From NCBI RefSeq assembly GCF_958298935.1, contig NC_084940.1, forward strand, positions 8,338,001-8,402,000: a stretch of DNA of 64,000 nt. Direction: 5' to 3'. The notes beneath the pieces were generated by a model. That model had not been told where the DNA came from. It saw only the letters and a program-made list of their open reading frames with translations, and did not search any database. How positions within the stretch are numbered: position 1 is the stretch's first letter; every line of letters starts with the position of its first letter. The position numbers and the translations under genes are program-made. Source of the stretch: Phragmites australis. Taxonomy: Eukaryota > Streptophyta > Magnoliopsida > Poales > Poaceae. Shown piece after piece: positions 1 through 10,704 of the stretch.

Positions 1-156
1 ACGGTTCCGTCTCGAATTTTTAAAGAATATTTCTCGATTTCAAATTATTTTATCTCACTGCTCTCCGTCCAAACAGCTAAAAACATAATAAATCCGCTCT
101 ACCCCATCTCCTTACACTAACAAGCACTACCTTAGTGCCTCAGCTCGCGTCTAGCG

Positions 157-651
157 TAGGGATGGCAACGGGGCCAATCCCCGTCGGGGAATGCTTCCCC
201 ATCCCCGTCCCCATTTAGCTATCGGGGGGAAGATTTCTCCCATCCTCATCCCCGCGGAGAATTTACGGGGATCGGGTCCCCAATGAGGATGTAAAATTGA
301 ATGATATTTGATTATTTTTATATATTAACAATATGTACGTTGTATAAATAAATAATTTATTGATGTATACGAAGGTAATTAATACAAGATTAATTAAATA
401 TCGTAGGTTAGACAAAAAAGAATAAGAGTAATTTATTACTTACTCTACATAATGTAATGTTTGTATATTTATATACTAAGAAAAATATGTATATATGTGA
501 TATCGGGGATATAACGGGGAGCGGAGACGGGAAGCGCCTTCCTGTTCCCGTCCCCATATAAGTTCGTGGGAGACGAAATTTCTCCACCCCTATTCCCTGA
601 TAAGGAAATTTCCCGCAGAAAATCGAAGATCGGGTCCCATTAACATCCCTA
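157..651. mobile_element. Non-autonomous hAT-like element (Ac-type ends)
   Basis: The ends are TAGGGATGGCAACGGG on the left and, read inward on the other strand, TAGGGATGTTAATGGG on the right, matching at 13 of 16 positions. They resemble the Ac/Ds terminus. The flanking 8-mers GTCTAGCG (149-156) and GTACAGCG (652-659) match at 6 of 8, which fits an aged 8-bp hAT target duplication. The interior is an AT-rich core between two C/G-homopolymer-rich arms and has no coding capacity. Confidence 0.7.
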
Positions 652-1465
652 GTACAGCGACGTCGTTCCCTCGGCCGTCACCCAGCGCTTCAGGCCGCCT
701 GTTGGGCCAGCTCCCATCGCGCGCTAGCATGGCACCGCGCCACACGACACCCGCCTGCCCAGCACCGCTCTGCGTGCCCTGTAGCACTCCGGACAGCCTC
801 GCGCTAGCGCGAGCTACCGCGCCACAAGTTGGACCGTCGCGAGCCAGGCCAGGCCATCGCTGTGCGCTCTGCTGACACGCGCACTGTGCCAATAGCACAA
901 TACCTTCCTCTTTCTCTTTATTTATTTCATTGCACACTAACGCGTGCACATGAAATAATTCTTTTGCGTCATAAATTAGTTGACACTCCGCACCCTAGAC
1001 TATACAACACCTATATACATCTTATAGTACAATTTATCTTTAGATTTATGTTCCCTAGCCTGAACGGCGCACATGACTTCTTGACCTCAGTTCCTATTTG
1101 AATCTAGTTTCGGTCCCTATCACCGACCATATATGTACTCATGACACACCTGCATATGAAAAAAACAACAAATAACTTCAAACACTATAAGTTCTCACAA
1201 ACTTGACTCACGTCAATCCGCACAACACCACTCACACAAGTGTATTGCATATATAAAATCCACAAATATCATTATGTTACCATGAGCATATTCAAGCACT
1301 TTGCGTAAAATCACTTTGCGTTTTTGTCAATTTCATGATAAAACTGATTTTTAGCACACATGATCTCACACTCTTGATCTCCCTTAACCATCACCTCTCC
1401 ACACCACCTCCCGCCCATCCTGGCATTACCCCCACCACCCTCTCTTGCTCCTCGTCTTTCCTATG
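652..1465. other. Intergenic sequence, no feature recognised
   Basis: The first 250 bp are GC-rich and the rest is AT-rich. The short open frames here have no recognisable motif. I see no gene or repeat boundary. Confidence 0.5.
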
Positions 1466-1473
1466 CACACTAC

Positions 1474-2266
1474 CAGGGCCGGCCCTGAGCAAGGGCAGCG
1501 AGGGCGATGGCCTAGAGCCCCCAAAATTTAGAGATCCCAACCTAGATATGTATGTAGTATATAGCCTTATACATGTATAGGCCCAAAGGCAACTACATAA
1601 AAGAGATATTATAGCCCAACACATGCCCCAGTAGAAGGACTCCATGCCTTGCTTGTGCGCTTCGTTTGTCACAAGAAAGGTATGGAGACATTTGAGTTTG
1701 TTAAAGAATTAAATTATTATCCTAATGTTTCTATTGCTTATCAAAACTTATTTATTATGTATATGACTGTAGTATCAGCTGAAAAACCTTTTCAAAGCTA
1801 AAATTATTAAACAAAAAACTATTCGAGGCCAACAATATCACAAGAAAGGTTAAACAGTTTGGCTACATTATGCGTTGAGAAGAATTTGCTAGGTGAGATT
1901 GATGTTGATACCATCATTAATGACTTTACATGTAAAAATGCTGGAAGGAATTATTTTAAATGATCATCATGCACTTGAACACAAAAATGGTTTCTTTGTT
2001 TTTTAGGTAATGAATGAATGGATGATGAGCTCCTTTGATGCTTTGGCTGCTACGATTCTCTAAAATAAGAAGTGTTGTCCTTAGTACTCAAATTCTATAA
2101 TTTTTAGTTCTTAATGCATCACCATTGTCATAAAAAAAACTGTCTTTGCAGTGAACTTCTAAATGTAACAAATATTTCATTTTCAATTGAAATATAAAAA
2201 TTATTTTTAAGTGGGCCTCTAATTTTTGTTTCATCCTAGAGCCACCAAGATATATGGGTCACCCTG
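1474..2266 (+). mobile_element. Internally deleted hAT element with transposase remnant
   Basis: The element starts with CAGGGCCGGCCC and ends with GGGTCACCCTG. It is flanked by a perfect 8-bp duplication CACACTAC (1466-1473 and 2267-2274). Inside is the decayed 3' end of a transposase related to the intact hAT at 6761-10471. It is 793 bp long, so most of the coding region is gone. The perfect target duplication suggests that insertion is fairly recent compared with the coding decay, or that the deletion preceded transposition. Confidence 0.85.
1676..1964 (+). pseudogene. hAT transposase C-terminal fragment (broken)
   Basis: The conceptual reading aligns with the last ~95 residues of the 838-aa transposase at 7818-10334. 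Visible shared blocks include YYPNVSIAY, VSAEKPFQS (equivalent to the SAERSFS block of the hAT dimerisation domain), QERLNSLATLCVEK and the final IDVDTIINDF. The frame is broken by stops and a small frameshift just after the SAE block. It lies wholly inside the 1474-2266 element and is a non-functional relic. Confidence 0.8.
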
Positions 2267-2559
2267 CACACTACTACCTGCCGCCTACACCACCAGAACT
2301 ACCGCCTCCTTGTGCTCCCTCCACCCACGCCTACCCTATTCCCTACTCGTCCCCCACTCTGCTAGCTCCCCCAACCTTGGGCTGCCACCTCCCTTATGAC
2401 GCAACATGACGCCTGTCTCGTTCCACATTCCCCTAGGATAGTGTGGAGGGGATAGGTGGCCATTCTACGCCCGTCCGCTCCTCTCTCTTTGCTATTTATA
2501 TGAATATTGTGTTGAGAAGGGCCACAACAACGACGAGGATAAGAGTTTCGGTTCACGAG

Positions 2560-2798
2560 CAGGGTTCACAAATTCAAATGATATTCATGAATATCTATGA
2601 ATATCGATCGATTCAAGCTCACTCGCATTACGAAAACCAACACTTATCGGTCAAATTTGAATTTAAATTCAAAAAATTCAAAAATATGAATTTTGGCTGA
2701 ATTCTCATCGAATTCTTTGAATGTCGATCGATATTTGCGATCTTCAAAGAATGCGCTTGGGAACGCATTTTGGTGCTCAAACGCATTTGTGAACCTTG
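2560..2798. mobile_element. hAT-like MITE, 239 bp
   Basis: The terminal inverted repeats are CAGGGTTCACAAAT and, at the other end, ATTTGTGAACCTTG. The flanking 8-mers TTCACGAG (2552-2559) and TTCACTAG (2799-2806) match at 7 of 8. The interior is AT-rich and non-coding. Confidence 0.8.
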
Positions 2799-2806
2799 TT
2801 CACTAG

Positions 2807-3489
2807 TCGAGGCCCAAACCATGGCGATGTCGTTGAGGCACATACGGTCAAGGCAAATCGGGGATCCATCAAGTACATGGCTAGAGTGGAGTTTCTTTCT
2901 TATTGTGGCACAACCGAGATCATCCCCTCCCTGAGGAGCCACTGTAGTGTTGATGGCGTGGCCTGCAATCTGTAGAGTACTTGGGGAATGGAGATATATA
3001 GGAGCAGCCTCCTTCCTTCCACTCACATCATCTTCAGCTTTGATCCATTGGTCTGCTAATCCATTGCAGGTTGTGTGCAAAGTGTATCGGCACTACCACC
3101 ATGGGCCTCTAGGAAACTTACCCCACGTCCTTGCTGAGAGTGGTGACCACCGGTTAGGGAAAAGAGAGGATGGGAGCTCGAGGAAGAGGAGAAAAACTGC
3201 AGCTCCTAGATGCTTCAACCAAATGAGAGAGAAATCAAGAACAACATCAAACCTCCATGCATGCACAAGATACTTGGATGGATGTAAAACTTGAAGGCTA
3301 GGGAACGTGATAGTGTAGCATGCATATCTTGATTTCAACTTCTCGAGGGAGATTTGGGGTGGAGAAGAGAGGATAGGTTGTTCTCCCCTTTGAGTGTGTT
3401 TGAGTGAGAGTGAGGGAGGTGAGCTGCTGCTAAAGGAGAAGAGGGAGGGCCCAGCTCATGTGGGACCCACTGGTGAAGGGAATCGAGGA
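2807..3489. other. Intergenic sequence, no feature recognised
   Basis: Mixed composition with several short open frames that lack recognisable domains. I see no terminal repeats or target duplications. Confidence 0.45.
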
Positions 3490-4955
3490 GGTTCTAAGAG
3501 GGAGGTGAATTGGGACACTTACAACTATTGGCTTCAAAACTTTCACAAGTTAAGCCTATCTCAATTTCTATCTAAATATACTCTAGCCTTATCTAGTGTG
3601 TCTACTTCTGCCACTCATAAGGATTGCAAGTTAAATTGCAAGAATGTAAATACGAAAACGTAAATAAGGTAGAGAGACAAACTCAGCACGAGGGATTTTT
3701 ATCCTGTGGTATCAGTGGCACACAAGCCACCACTAGTCCATATTGGAGCTCCACAAAGGATATGCTCTCAGTTGCAAAGTCTCTTCTAATCACGACTCTT
3801 GAGATACCAAGTCACCAAGACAAAGCCTCAAGCATGATGAGCCACCGAGCCACCAAGGTGAAGTCTCACCACTAACCTCTCTTCCGGTCACTTGTATGCT
3901 GTCTTCACTTCGGAACTTTAGTACGTCCCCAGACAATCCTCTTGTCGCCGCTCCACACCAAGTCGGAGGGTCAACAAGTTACCGGCAAGTCGACTTCAAG
4001 GCACCAGCGTACCTCTCGGTACACTTTTGGATCATTCCTTGATCCACACTCTAGGTTGCAGCACCTAGCAACTCTTCTCTATAGGCCTATAAGCACTAAT
4101 CACTCACTAATGATGTGCTTAATCGCCTTGGATGGACACTTTATGCTCTTAGATGGCTTAGATGTCTTCTTAGGTGTACAAGAGTTTCTTTGGACTCTAG
4201 CACCTTCAAATGATTGAGTGGAGGGGTATAAATAGGCTCAACTCCGTGAACGAGTCGTTGCTCCAACGATCACATTCTTTTTGTACTTACCGGATGGTTC
4301 GGCGTGTGCAATATTACAAGCACCAGACTATACGGTGTGTACTCTCTAAAAACTAGCCGTTGAAACTCCACTATCATTTTTGTAAACACCGGAGTACTTT
4401 TCATTGTGAACACCGGAACATCCGATGTGCATACGGTGTCAACCGAGCTATTTTGCAACTTCTCTGGAAAATAGTCCGGTGAGTTCATTTTTGTGAATAT
4501 CGGATCATCCGGTGAGGCATATAGACTTTGGTGCAATTTTTTTTAACATCGGATCATTTTTCTCTGTGAGCACCAGACTATCCGGTGTAGCACCGGACTA
4601 TTTTTCTTATGAGCACCGAATCATCCGGTGAGGCAAATTTCAGCATAACGGCATTATGTATTTTGGGCATAACTTTTCGCTCTGAACTCCGATTTTAATG
4701 ATCTTGTACTCTATAGAAAGCTTGTGAAGTGCTCTACATGATTGTACAGAAATTCATCCCATTTCATCATATCAAAAATTTATGAAACAAGTCTAATTCA
4801 TTCGTCTCTTTTTTCCAGCTTCAGTGTCTCTTTTGTTGCATCTATGAGATCTACTAAAGCATATACTTGACAAACATCTTAGTCTCATTGACTATGTTGT
4901 CATTAATCAACAAAATCACATACATGCCCTAAGACAGCTATGTTTGCTACAACTG
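3490..4955. repeat. Decayed LTR-retrotransposon sequence (copia-type LTR-like)
   Basis: The stretch begins with an AGAGGGAGGTGAATTGGG-type motif common at grass copia LTR ends. At 4270-4640 it carries several variants of an ACCGGA(T/C)(T/C)ATCCGGTG motif, which is also found in the LTR copies at 31.1-31.5, 44.9-46.6 and 52.5-53.0 kb. No coding region survives, and neither boundary has a clear target duplication, so the limits are approximate. Confidence 0.45.
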
Positions 4956-5180
4956 GTAAGTGACGGGTCGTTCAAAGCCTATGTGAAAATTAAACAAAAT
5001 TCTCCTAATTTGGTCACTCGCATAACTTCTAGCATATTTCTAAGGCATTGCCTAAATTCCAAAAAAGAATCTAGAAAAAATCACTAAAATTCATCTCAAC
5101 CAACATACAACAATGCTTGTAATCAAACATGATGCTTATGATGCTCAATGACATGTATATGCATTTTCGGGGATGTGACA
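4956..5180 (-). repeat. Possible LTR terminus interrupting an old CACTA gene
   Basis: On the minus strand the sequence starts TGTCACATCCCC at 5180 and continues into an AT-rich tract, like grass Ty3/gypsy LTR starts. It sits exactly where the old CACTA transposase reading frame (5181-5216) stops making sense, so it probably inserted into that gene. The other end and the target duplication were not found. Confidence 0.4.
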
Positions 5181-5216
5181 ATATCGTTCTTTAAAACCCC
5201 TTTTAACCAAGTGCCC
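5181..5216 (-). pseudogene. Old CACTA transposase, continuation of N-terminal domain
   Basis: Read on the minus strand, this 36-bp piece begins with the 3-bp duplication GGG and then encodes HLVKRGFKERY. That is what is expected to follow the RNRG end of the fragment at 10525-10704 in the transposase-associated domain of TNP2-like CACTA proteins. The CACTA element between them therefore split this exon, and an LTR-like sequence cuts it again at 5180. Confidence 0.7.
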
Positions 5217-5242
5217 CACTACGTAAGAAACCAGCAAAGTAG

Positions 5243-5935
5243 ACACTATATTAGTGACAGCTGCTCAACACCCGTCACTAATGTCATATTAATGATGGGT
5301 CCAATAAGAACGCATCACTAATGTGCCTTCTGATCGGGACCAGATATAAATATGTCACTAATGAGTGGTCATTAGTGACGGATCGTAACATGACCCGTCA
5401 CTGATGATAATAGTGACGGATCAAGTTGTGACCCGTCACTAATGATAAGATCATCAATGATGGGTCATTCTAAGCGAGTCATTAGTTACGGATTGTTCTA
5501 GGCCAGTCATTAGTGACAGATCAAGTTGTGATCTGTCACTAATGATAAGGTCATTAGTGACGGGTCATCCTAAGCCGGTCATTAGTGACGGGTCATCCTA
5601 AGCCGGTCATTAGTGACAGATCAAGTTGTGACCCGTCACTAATGATTTGGTTATCAATGACAAGTCATCCTAAGCCAATCATTAGTGACGGGTAAAGCTG
5701 TGATCCGTCACTAATGACTAGGTCATCAATGACATGTCATCTTAGGCTAGTCATTAGTGATAGGTCAAGTTGTTATCCGTCACTAATGATAAGATCATCG
5801 GTGGCAGATCGTCTTAAGCTAGTCATTAGTGACATGTTAAGTTGTGACCTGTCACTAATGACTAGGTCATCAGTGATGGGTCATCCTAGGCTCGTCATTA
5901 GTGACGGGTTATCCTATGCCAGTCATTAGTGACCA
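5243..5935. repeat. CACTA subterminal repeat array (left block)
   Basis: Many copies of a short motif built on TCATTAGTGACGGGTCA occur here, in both orientations, often as inverted pairs around GATAAGGTCAT-like spacers. In En/Spm-type elements such subterminal motifs are transposase-binding sites. That role is inferred from the family, not shown here. Confidence 0.8.
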
Positions 5936-6277
5936 TTGTACATTTTTTATTTATTTTTCTCACCTCAACAGCACTATAATAGGAACCATTGTACATTTTT
6001 GGTCAAGTTTGATGTAAGGTGTGGCGGCTATGGAGACAAATGCGCGTTCTGAAAATGGTGCAGAAACTTTCGAGGTGAGAACTTTCCAAGCCATTTTTGG
6101 CCTAAAAAAATTCTCTGAACCCGACAAAGTAGGGGAGAAACGGATGTAACTTTTTCTGTAGATGTCCGTAGAGTAAAAAAAACGTTAAAATCAGAGTCCG
6201 TATGCAAAAGTTATATCCATTTTACCGAATGCACTTCGGGTCACATATCAAATTATAACCCTCGATGAAATTTGGCA

Positions 6278-6760
6278 AAATTAGTCATTAGTGACGGGTC
6301 ATGGTTATGATGCATCACTAATGACCTTCGGCAAAGAAGGTTAAAAGGATAAAATATCCGGTTTCTATCACAACTACGTGATAGCATAGGTGGTAAGGTG
6401 ACTACACGCGCAAGGAGGAGGTTGCGGATTCGATTCCCATGAACGTAAACTTGAAAATAATGTGAAAAAAATGTCTTGTGAGACATATAGGATGGGCCTA
6501 CGTTGGGATGGGTTAGGTGAAAAAATATATTTTTTGACTTTTTTGTGTCCAAAAAATACGAAAAATGTTCGTCGGTCATCAGTGATGGGTTAAGATTATA
6601 ACCCGTTACTAATATTTAGTCAATAGTATCGGGTCACGGTTACGACCCATCACTACCCGTCCCTAATGATTGAATATTAGTGATGGATCACAGTTATGAC
6701 CTGTCACTAATGACTTATTATTAGTGACGTGATAAGAGTGACAGATACGTTACCCGTTAC
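6278..6760. repeat. CACTA subterminal repeats (right block, interrupted by SINE-like segment)
   Basis: Further ATTAGTGACGGGTCA and GTCACTAATGA motifs occur at 6280-6325 and 6575-6760. The same array resumes after the hAT as TAATGACAGTTATCAG at 10480. The segment between the two groups holds the tRNA-like sequence annotated separately. Confidence 0.7.
6372..6560 (+). repeat. SINE-like tRNA-derived segment inside the CACTA
   Basis: An A-box-like TAGCATAGGTGG (6382-6393) is followed about 33 bp later by a B-box-like GGATTCGATTCCC (6426-6438). This is the spacing of a Pol III internal promoter. The tail is A/T-rich. No target duplication was identified, so the limits and SINE status are tentative. 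Confidence 0.4.
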
Positions 6761-9700
6761 CAGGGCCAGATCTGAGGGGGGGGGGGGGCGAGCAGTGCGG
6801 CCGCTCCGGGCCCCCAACTCGTAGGGCCCCCACATACCCCGGGGAGCAAGACGCGAAGGCCTCACCCAGCCCAGCGCTAGCCCAGCAGGCAACAGCCCAT
6901 CGAGCGAGGCTCTCAGCATTTCCAAACGCGCCACCGTCAATATCCTACGCGTCGCAGCAAGGCCCAATCGGAACCGTTCGTCGTTCGACTGCTCGAGGCG
7001 CATGCGCATCGCTGCATTGGCCGGAGGAGTCGAGGAGACTGCCGTATGTGCGGCGGCTAGCAGGCTAGAGCCTAGAACCCACTTCGCCGTCACGGCGTCG
7101 CCACTCCAGTCTCTATTGCAAGTTGCAACGGCCGCTTCGCCCGTTCGCCGTCACCGCCGGCTGCCGTGTGACCGTGCAAGACGACTAGACGAGTACGTCT
7201 TGGTGATTGATCTGCTCCTCATCTGCATGTGATGTGACACTACTGATTCAATTCAGGTGAGCAGCACCAACACTGGTACACCACTTGCCTTGCCTTGCCA
7301 ATTGCTATGAAGCCAATATGCCATCGTTGCTTTGCCAATTACCGATCAATCCATGTACTGACAGTACTGTACTGTATATGTTTTACTGTATATAATTTTT
7401 TCTTTCTTTTTTGTACACTGAACTTTGCGCTAGCTCATCAGAGAATTTGCAGCCAAGCTACGTAATGTGGCTGTTCACTGTTGTACTGTATATGCATGTT
7501 GCCTTTAAACTCTGAAGGATCTGGTGCCTTGCCATGATGCTATCGTTAATTTGCCAATTGTACTTGTTAGTGATAGCTAGTGATAGACACTTGTGATTTT
7601 GGCTAATTATCTAATTGGCTTTGTCAGGTTAGCTTGGAGCCTTATCTCTCTTGGACGAATCAGTAATCATTAATTGCCTAATTGCCTAGCCAACTATTTG
7701 GTAAGATTTAGATTAGTTTCAATTAATCCGATCTTTTTAGTTTTCTAACTTTGTAATTTATATGAGTTCAACCACTAACATGTTAATCTTTTCAATTATC
7801 AGTTTGTCCTAGGTATCATGTCATCGAGAAAGTACGTATCGGGTAATGAAAAAAGGAAAAAGAGAAAACGGGTGGATGAGTTAATATTGTCACAAAAGGG
7901 GGCAATGGACAAATTTTTAAGGAGTAATACGGGCAGTTCAAGAAACACAGATGAGTGGGCGATAGTTGCTGTGGAGGAACAAACTAATGTGAACGATGAA
8001 GACCAGTGCCCTACCCCTACGGAAGACAATGTTGACATCAACGAGGATGATAACAATGTAAGTGATCATGAGAACATATTTAATTCATCTGCTACAGAAT
8101 CCGCTAGTGTTGATGAGCAGCCGGTTTTTACTACGGATATTTATGATCCAAAAAATTGGGATAATCTTGATAACAAAGCTAGGGACATATTAGTGGAAAA
8201 GGGGCCTATAAGAGAAGAAAATATTGTGTTCCCTTTAGATGACAACTCAAGACATTTTTCGTATGCTCATTTCTCTAGAAAAATGAGTAATGGGGAGGTT
8301 CATGACAGAAAATGGTTAGTCTATTCGAAGCATGTTGATAGAGTGTTTTGCTTTTGTTGTAAGATTTTCAATTCTAGAAATTGCAAGAGTTCATTGGGGC
8401 GTGATGGATTTAGAGATTGGAGGCATATTAGTGAGAGGCTAAAAGAACATGAAGTTAGTGTCGAGCATATTACCAACATGACCTCTTGGAATGAACTGAG
8501 AGCTAGATTGAGGAAAAGTGAAACGATTGACAAAGATTTACAACAACAAATCACCAAGGAGAAAGAACGTATAAGGCAAGTTTTACTAAGAATAATTGCC
8601 ATTGTCAAATTTCTTGGTAAACGTAATTTGGCTTTTAGAGGATCCAAAGAGCAACTCTATAATGATCAGAATGGCAATTTCTTAGCTTGTGTTGAGATGG
8701 TTGCAGAATTTGACTTGGTGATGCAAGATCATCTTAGACGTATTCAAAATAATGAGATTCATTATCATTATCTTAGTCATAAAATCCAGAATGAGTTGGT
8801 TTCTCTTTTGGCTTCTGATATTACAAATTCTATCATAAAGATCGTTAAAGAGGCAAAATATTTCTCTATTATCCTTGATTGTACCCCAGATGTGAGTCAT
8901 CAAGAGCAAATGAGTTTGTTGGTTCGATGTGTTAATATGTCCGATGGCAAAATAAAATTAGAGGAGTATTTTCTGGGTTTCTTGATGGTGGATGATACAT
9001 CTGGTTCTGGGCTTTTCAATGTATTGATTGATTCCATCAAATCTTTTGGTCTTAATATTGATGATATTAGGGGTCAAGGTTATGATAACGGCTCTAACAT
9101 GAAAGGAAAACACAAGGGGGTGCAAAGACGGTTGCTTGATATTAATCGAAGAGCTTTGTATATGCCATGTGCTTGCCACAGTCTTAATCTTATTCTTTGT
9201 GACATGGCTAAATCCTGTGCTAAAGCTATTTCATTTTTTGGAATTGTGCAACGAATATATGTATTGTTTTCTGGTTCTACCAAAAGATGGAAAGTTTTAC
9301 TTGAACATGTTCCAAGTTTAACTGTGAAATCGTTGTGCAATACTCGTTGGGAGAGTCGAATCAAAAGTGTTAAAGCAATTAGGTATCAAGCTCCTGAGCT
9401 AAGGTCAGCTTTGTTAAACTTAAGGGAAGCTGATGATACCGATCCCAAGGATAAGAGCGATGCAAAAAATTTATTTGAAGTGCTTGGCAGCTTTGAGTTT
9501 ATACTTGGTATGGTTATTTGGCATGACATTTTATTTGCTGTTAACACTGTGAGTAAGAAGTTGCAATCATCGTCCATGTGCATTGAGTCTACCTTACAGC
9601 AAATTGAAGGCATAATGAATTATTTTCACAGCTATAGAAATGAAGGATTTGCTTCTAGTCTGATCATAGCTAAAGGTATTGCATCTGAAATGGGTGTAGA

Positions 9701-10471
9701 GGCATCATTTCCAATAAAGCGTTGTTCTATTAGGAAGAGACAGTTTGATGAAACTGATTGTGCTGAAGCAAATTTGCAAGCTGAGAGGGCTTTTGAAGTT
9801 GATTACTTTTTTGTTATGGTTGATATAGCAATCACTTCATTGAAAACTAGATTTGAAGAACTCCAAGAATTCAAAAGTATATTTGGGTTTTTAATGAGTT
9901 CAACAATCTTGAAGTCATTGAATGGTACTGAACTAAAAGACCGTTGCACTAAATTTGCAGAAACTTTCTCTCTAGCGGGTTCATCTGATGTCGAGTTAAA
10001 TGATCTAATTTCTGAGTTAAGTGTTATGCAGTTGACTTTATCAAATAGACCAATGTCTGCCATGGAGATTTTTAAGTTTGTCAGAGATGCAGATTGTTAT
10101 CCTAATATTTCTGTTGCTTATCGGATCTTATTTACTGTGCCTGTGACTGTGGCATCTGCTGAAAGAAGCTTTTCAAAGTTGAAATTATTGAAGAACCATT
10201 TGAGGTCTACAATGTCTCAAGAAAGGTTAAACGGTCTGGCAACTTTATGCATTGAGAAGAAATTATTGGATGAGATTGATATTGATACCATCATCAATGA
10301 CTTCGCATCTAGAAATGTCCGAAGAAATTTTTAAGGTAATATGTATGAAGTATTCCATATAAATATTGTTTTTGAATGCAATTTAAATTTTTATTAGTAA
10401 CAACTCATATATATTATGGGCCCCTATGTTTAGTTTCGCACCGGGTCCCCGAAATCTCAGGACCGGGCCTG
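6761..10471 (+). mobile_element. Structurally complete, apparently autonomous hAT element
   Basis: The element is 3711 bp long, with ends CAGGGCCAGATCTGAG and, read inward from the right, CAGGCCCGGTCCTGAG (12 of 16 match). A perfect 8-bp duplication CCCGTTAC flanks it (6753-6760 and 10472-10479). It carries one uninterrupted 838-codon transposase. The ~1.05 kb 5' leader has a GC-rich start (6780-7220) and an AT-rich tract that could be a 5'UTR intron, from a donor-like AG|GTGAGC near 7256 to an acceptor near 7802-7812. It inserted into the CACTA at 5217-10524, so it is the younger of the two. Intact ends, target duplication and frame make it a candidate active or recently active element. Confidence 0.93.
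7818..10334 (+). CDS. hAT-superfamily transposase, 838 aa
   Basis: This is a DDE transposase for cut-and-paste movement of the surrounding element. A basic N-terminus (KRKKRKR) that could be a nuclear signal and an acidic stretch come first. A TTF-type zinc-finger-like region follows at about 145-235, with an FCFCC cysteine group near 178-181. Then comes a DUF4371/RNase H-like core with LDCTPDVS (D354), GYDNGSNM (D423), CHSLNL (~454) and CNTRWESR (~508). The C-terminus is a hAT dimerisation domain with [20 protein letters not shown]782 in that block is the likely third acidic catalytic residue by analogy with Hermes. The length and full set of blocks match plant TTF-type/hAT-dimerisation proteins. 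The first ATG is in good position because the frame upstream is closed. Catalytic assignments are inferred from family knowledge. Confidence 0.93.
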   Translation: MSSRKYVSGNEKRKKRKRVDELILSQKGAMDKFLRSNTGSSRNTDEWAIVAVEEQTNVNDEDQCPTPTEDNVDINEDDNNVSDHENIFNSSATESASVDEQPVFTTDIYDPKNWDNLDNKARDILVEKGPIREENIVFPLDDNSRHFSYAHFSRKMSNGEVHDRKWLVYSKHVDRVFCFCCKIFNSRNCKSSLGRDGFRDWRHISERLKEHEVSVEHITNMTSWNELRARLRKSETIDKDLQQQITKEKERIRQVLLRIIAIVKFLGKRNLAFRGSKEQLYNDQNGNFLACVEMVAEFDLVMQDHLRRIQNNEIHYHYLSHKIQNELVSLLASDITNSIIKIVKEAKYFSIILDCTPDVSHQEQMSLLVRCVNMSDGKIKLEEYFLGFLMVDDTSGSGLFNVLIDSIKSFGLNIDDIRGQGYDNGSNMKGKHKGVQRRLLDINRRALYMPCACHSLNLILCDMAKSCAKAISFFGIVQRIYVLFSGSTKRWKVLLEHVPSLTVKSLCNTRWESRIKSVKAIRYQAPELRSALLNLREADDTDPKDKSDAKNLFEVLGSFEFILGMVIWHDILFAVNTVSKKLQSSSMCIESTLQQIEGIMNYFHSYRNEGFASSLIIAKGIASEMGVEASFPIKRCSIRKRQFDETDCAEANLQAERAFEVDYFFVMVDIAITSLKTRFEELQEFKSIFGFLMSSTILKSLNGTELKDRCTKFAETFSLAGSSDVELNDLISELSVMQLTLSNRPMSAMEIFKFVRDADCYPNISVAYRILFTVPVTVASAERSFSKLKLLKNHLRSTMSQERLNGLATLCIEKKLLDEIDIDTIINDFASRNVRRNF

Positions 10472-10524
10472 CCCGTTACTAATGACAGTTATCAGTTATT
10501 ACTAATAACTTTTTTCACATAGTG

Positions 10525-10704
10525 TCCTCTGTTACGTGCTTCATCAAACCACATGTCCTTATTCTCACAGTCAATGCATGGACAATACATGTATTGACGA
10601 TTCTTATTCTTCATATCATCCTTGGATTTTCTCACAAAGTTTTTCACGCCATCAATGTATTCTTGTCTGTGTCTAGGGACATTATACATCAATCTTCGGT
10701 CCAT
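10525..10704 (-). pseudogene. Old CACTA (TNP2-type) transposase N-terminal fragment
   Basis: The fragment starts with ATG at 10704 and reads MDRRLMYNVPRHRQEYIDGV, then CPCIDCENKDMWFDEARNRG. This is the transposase-associated N-terminal domain of En/Spm-type transposases (conserved W/LMY, EYIDGV and CPCxDC). The frame runs straight into the inserted CACTA terminus at 10524. The expected continuation HLVKRGF is found on the far side at 5213-5193. It is a relic of an older, probably larger CACTA element; the rest of its transposase is not in the window. Confidence 0.8.

Larger units (their letters stand above)
5217..10524. mobile_element. Non-autonomous CACTA element containing a nested hAT
   Basis: The left end is CACTACGTAAGAAAC. 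The right end, read inward, is CACTATGTGAAAAAA, so the CACTA terminus is intact on both sides. The flanking trinucleotides are CCC (5214-5216) and TCC (10525-10527), an imperfect 3-bp duplication. Removing the hAT (6761-10471) and one 8-bp duplication leaves about 1.59 kb with no transposase. The interior is dominated by subterminal GTCACTAATGA / TCATTAGTGAC repeats. The insertion lies inside an older CACTA transposase exon, whose frame is restored when this element is removed. Confidence 0.85.

Noticed and set aside
5714..5929. 71-codon frame in the CACTA repeats
   Set aside because: It is a translation of the subterminal repeat motif (repeated LVISD), not a protein gene.
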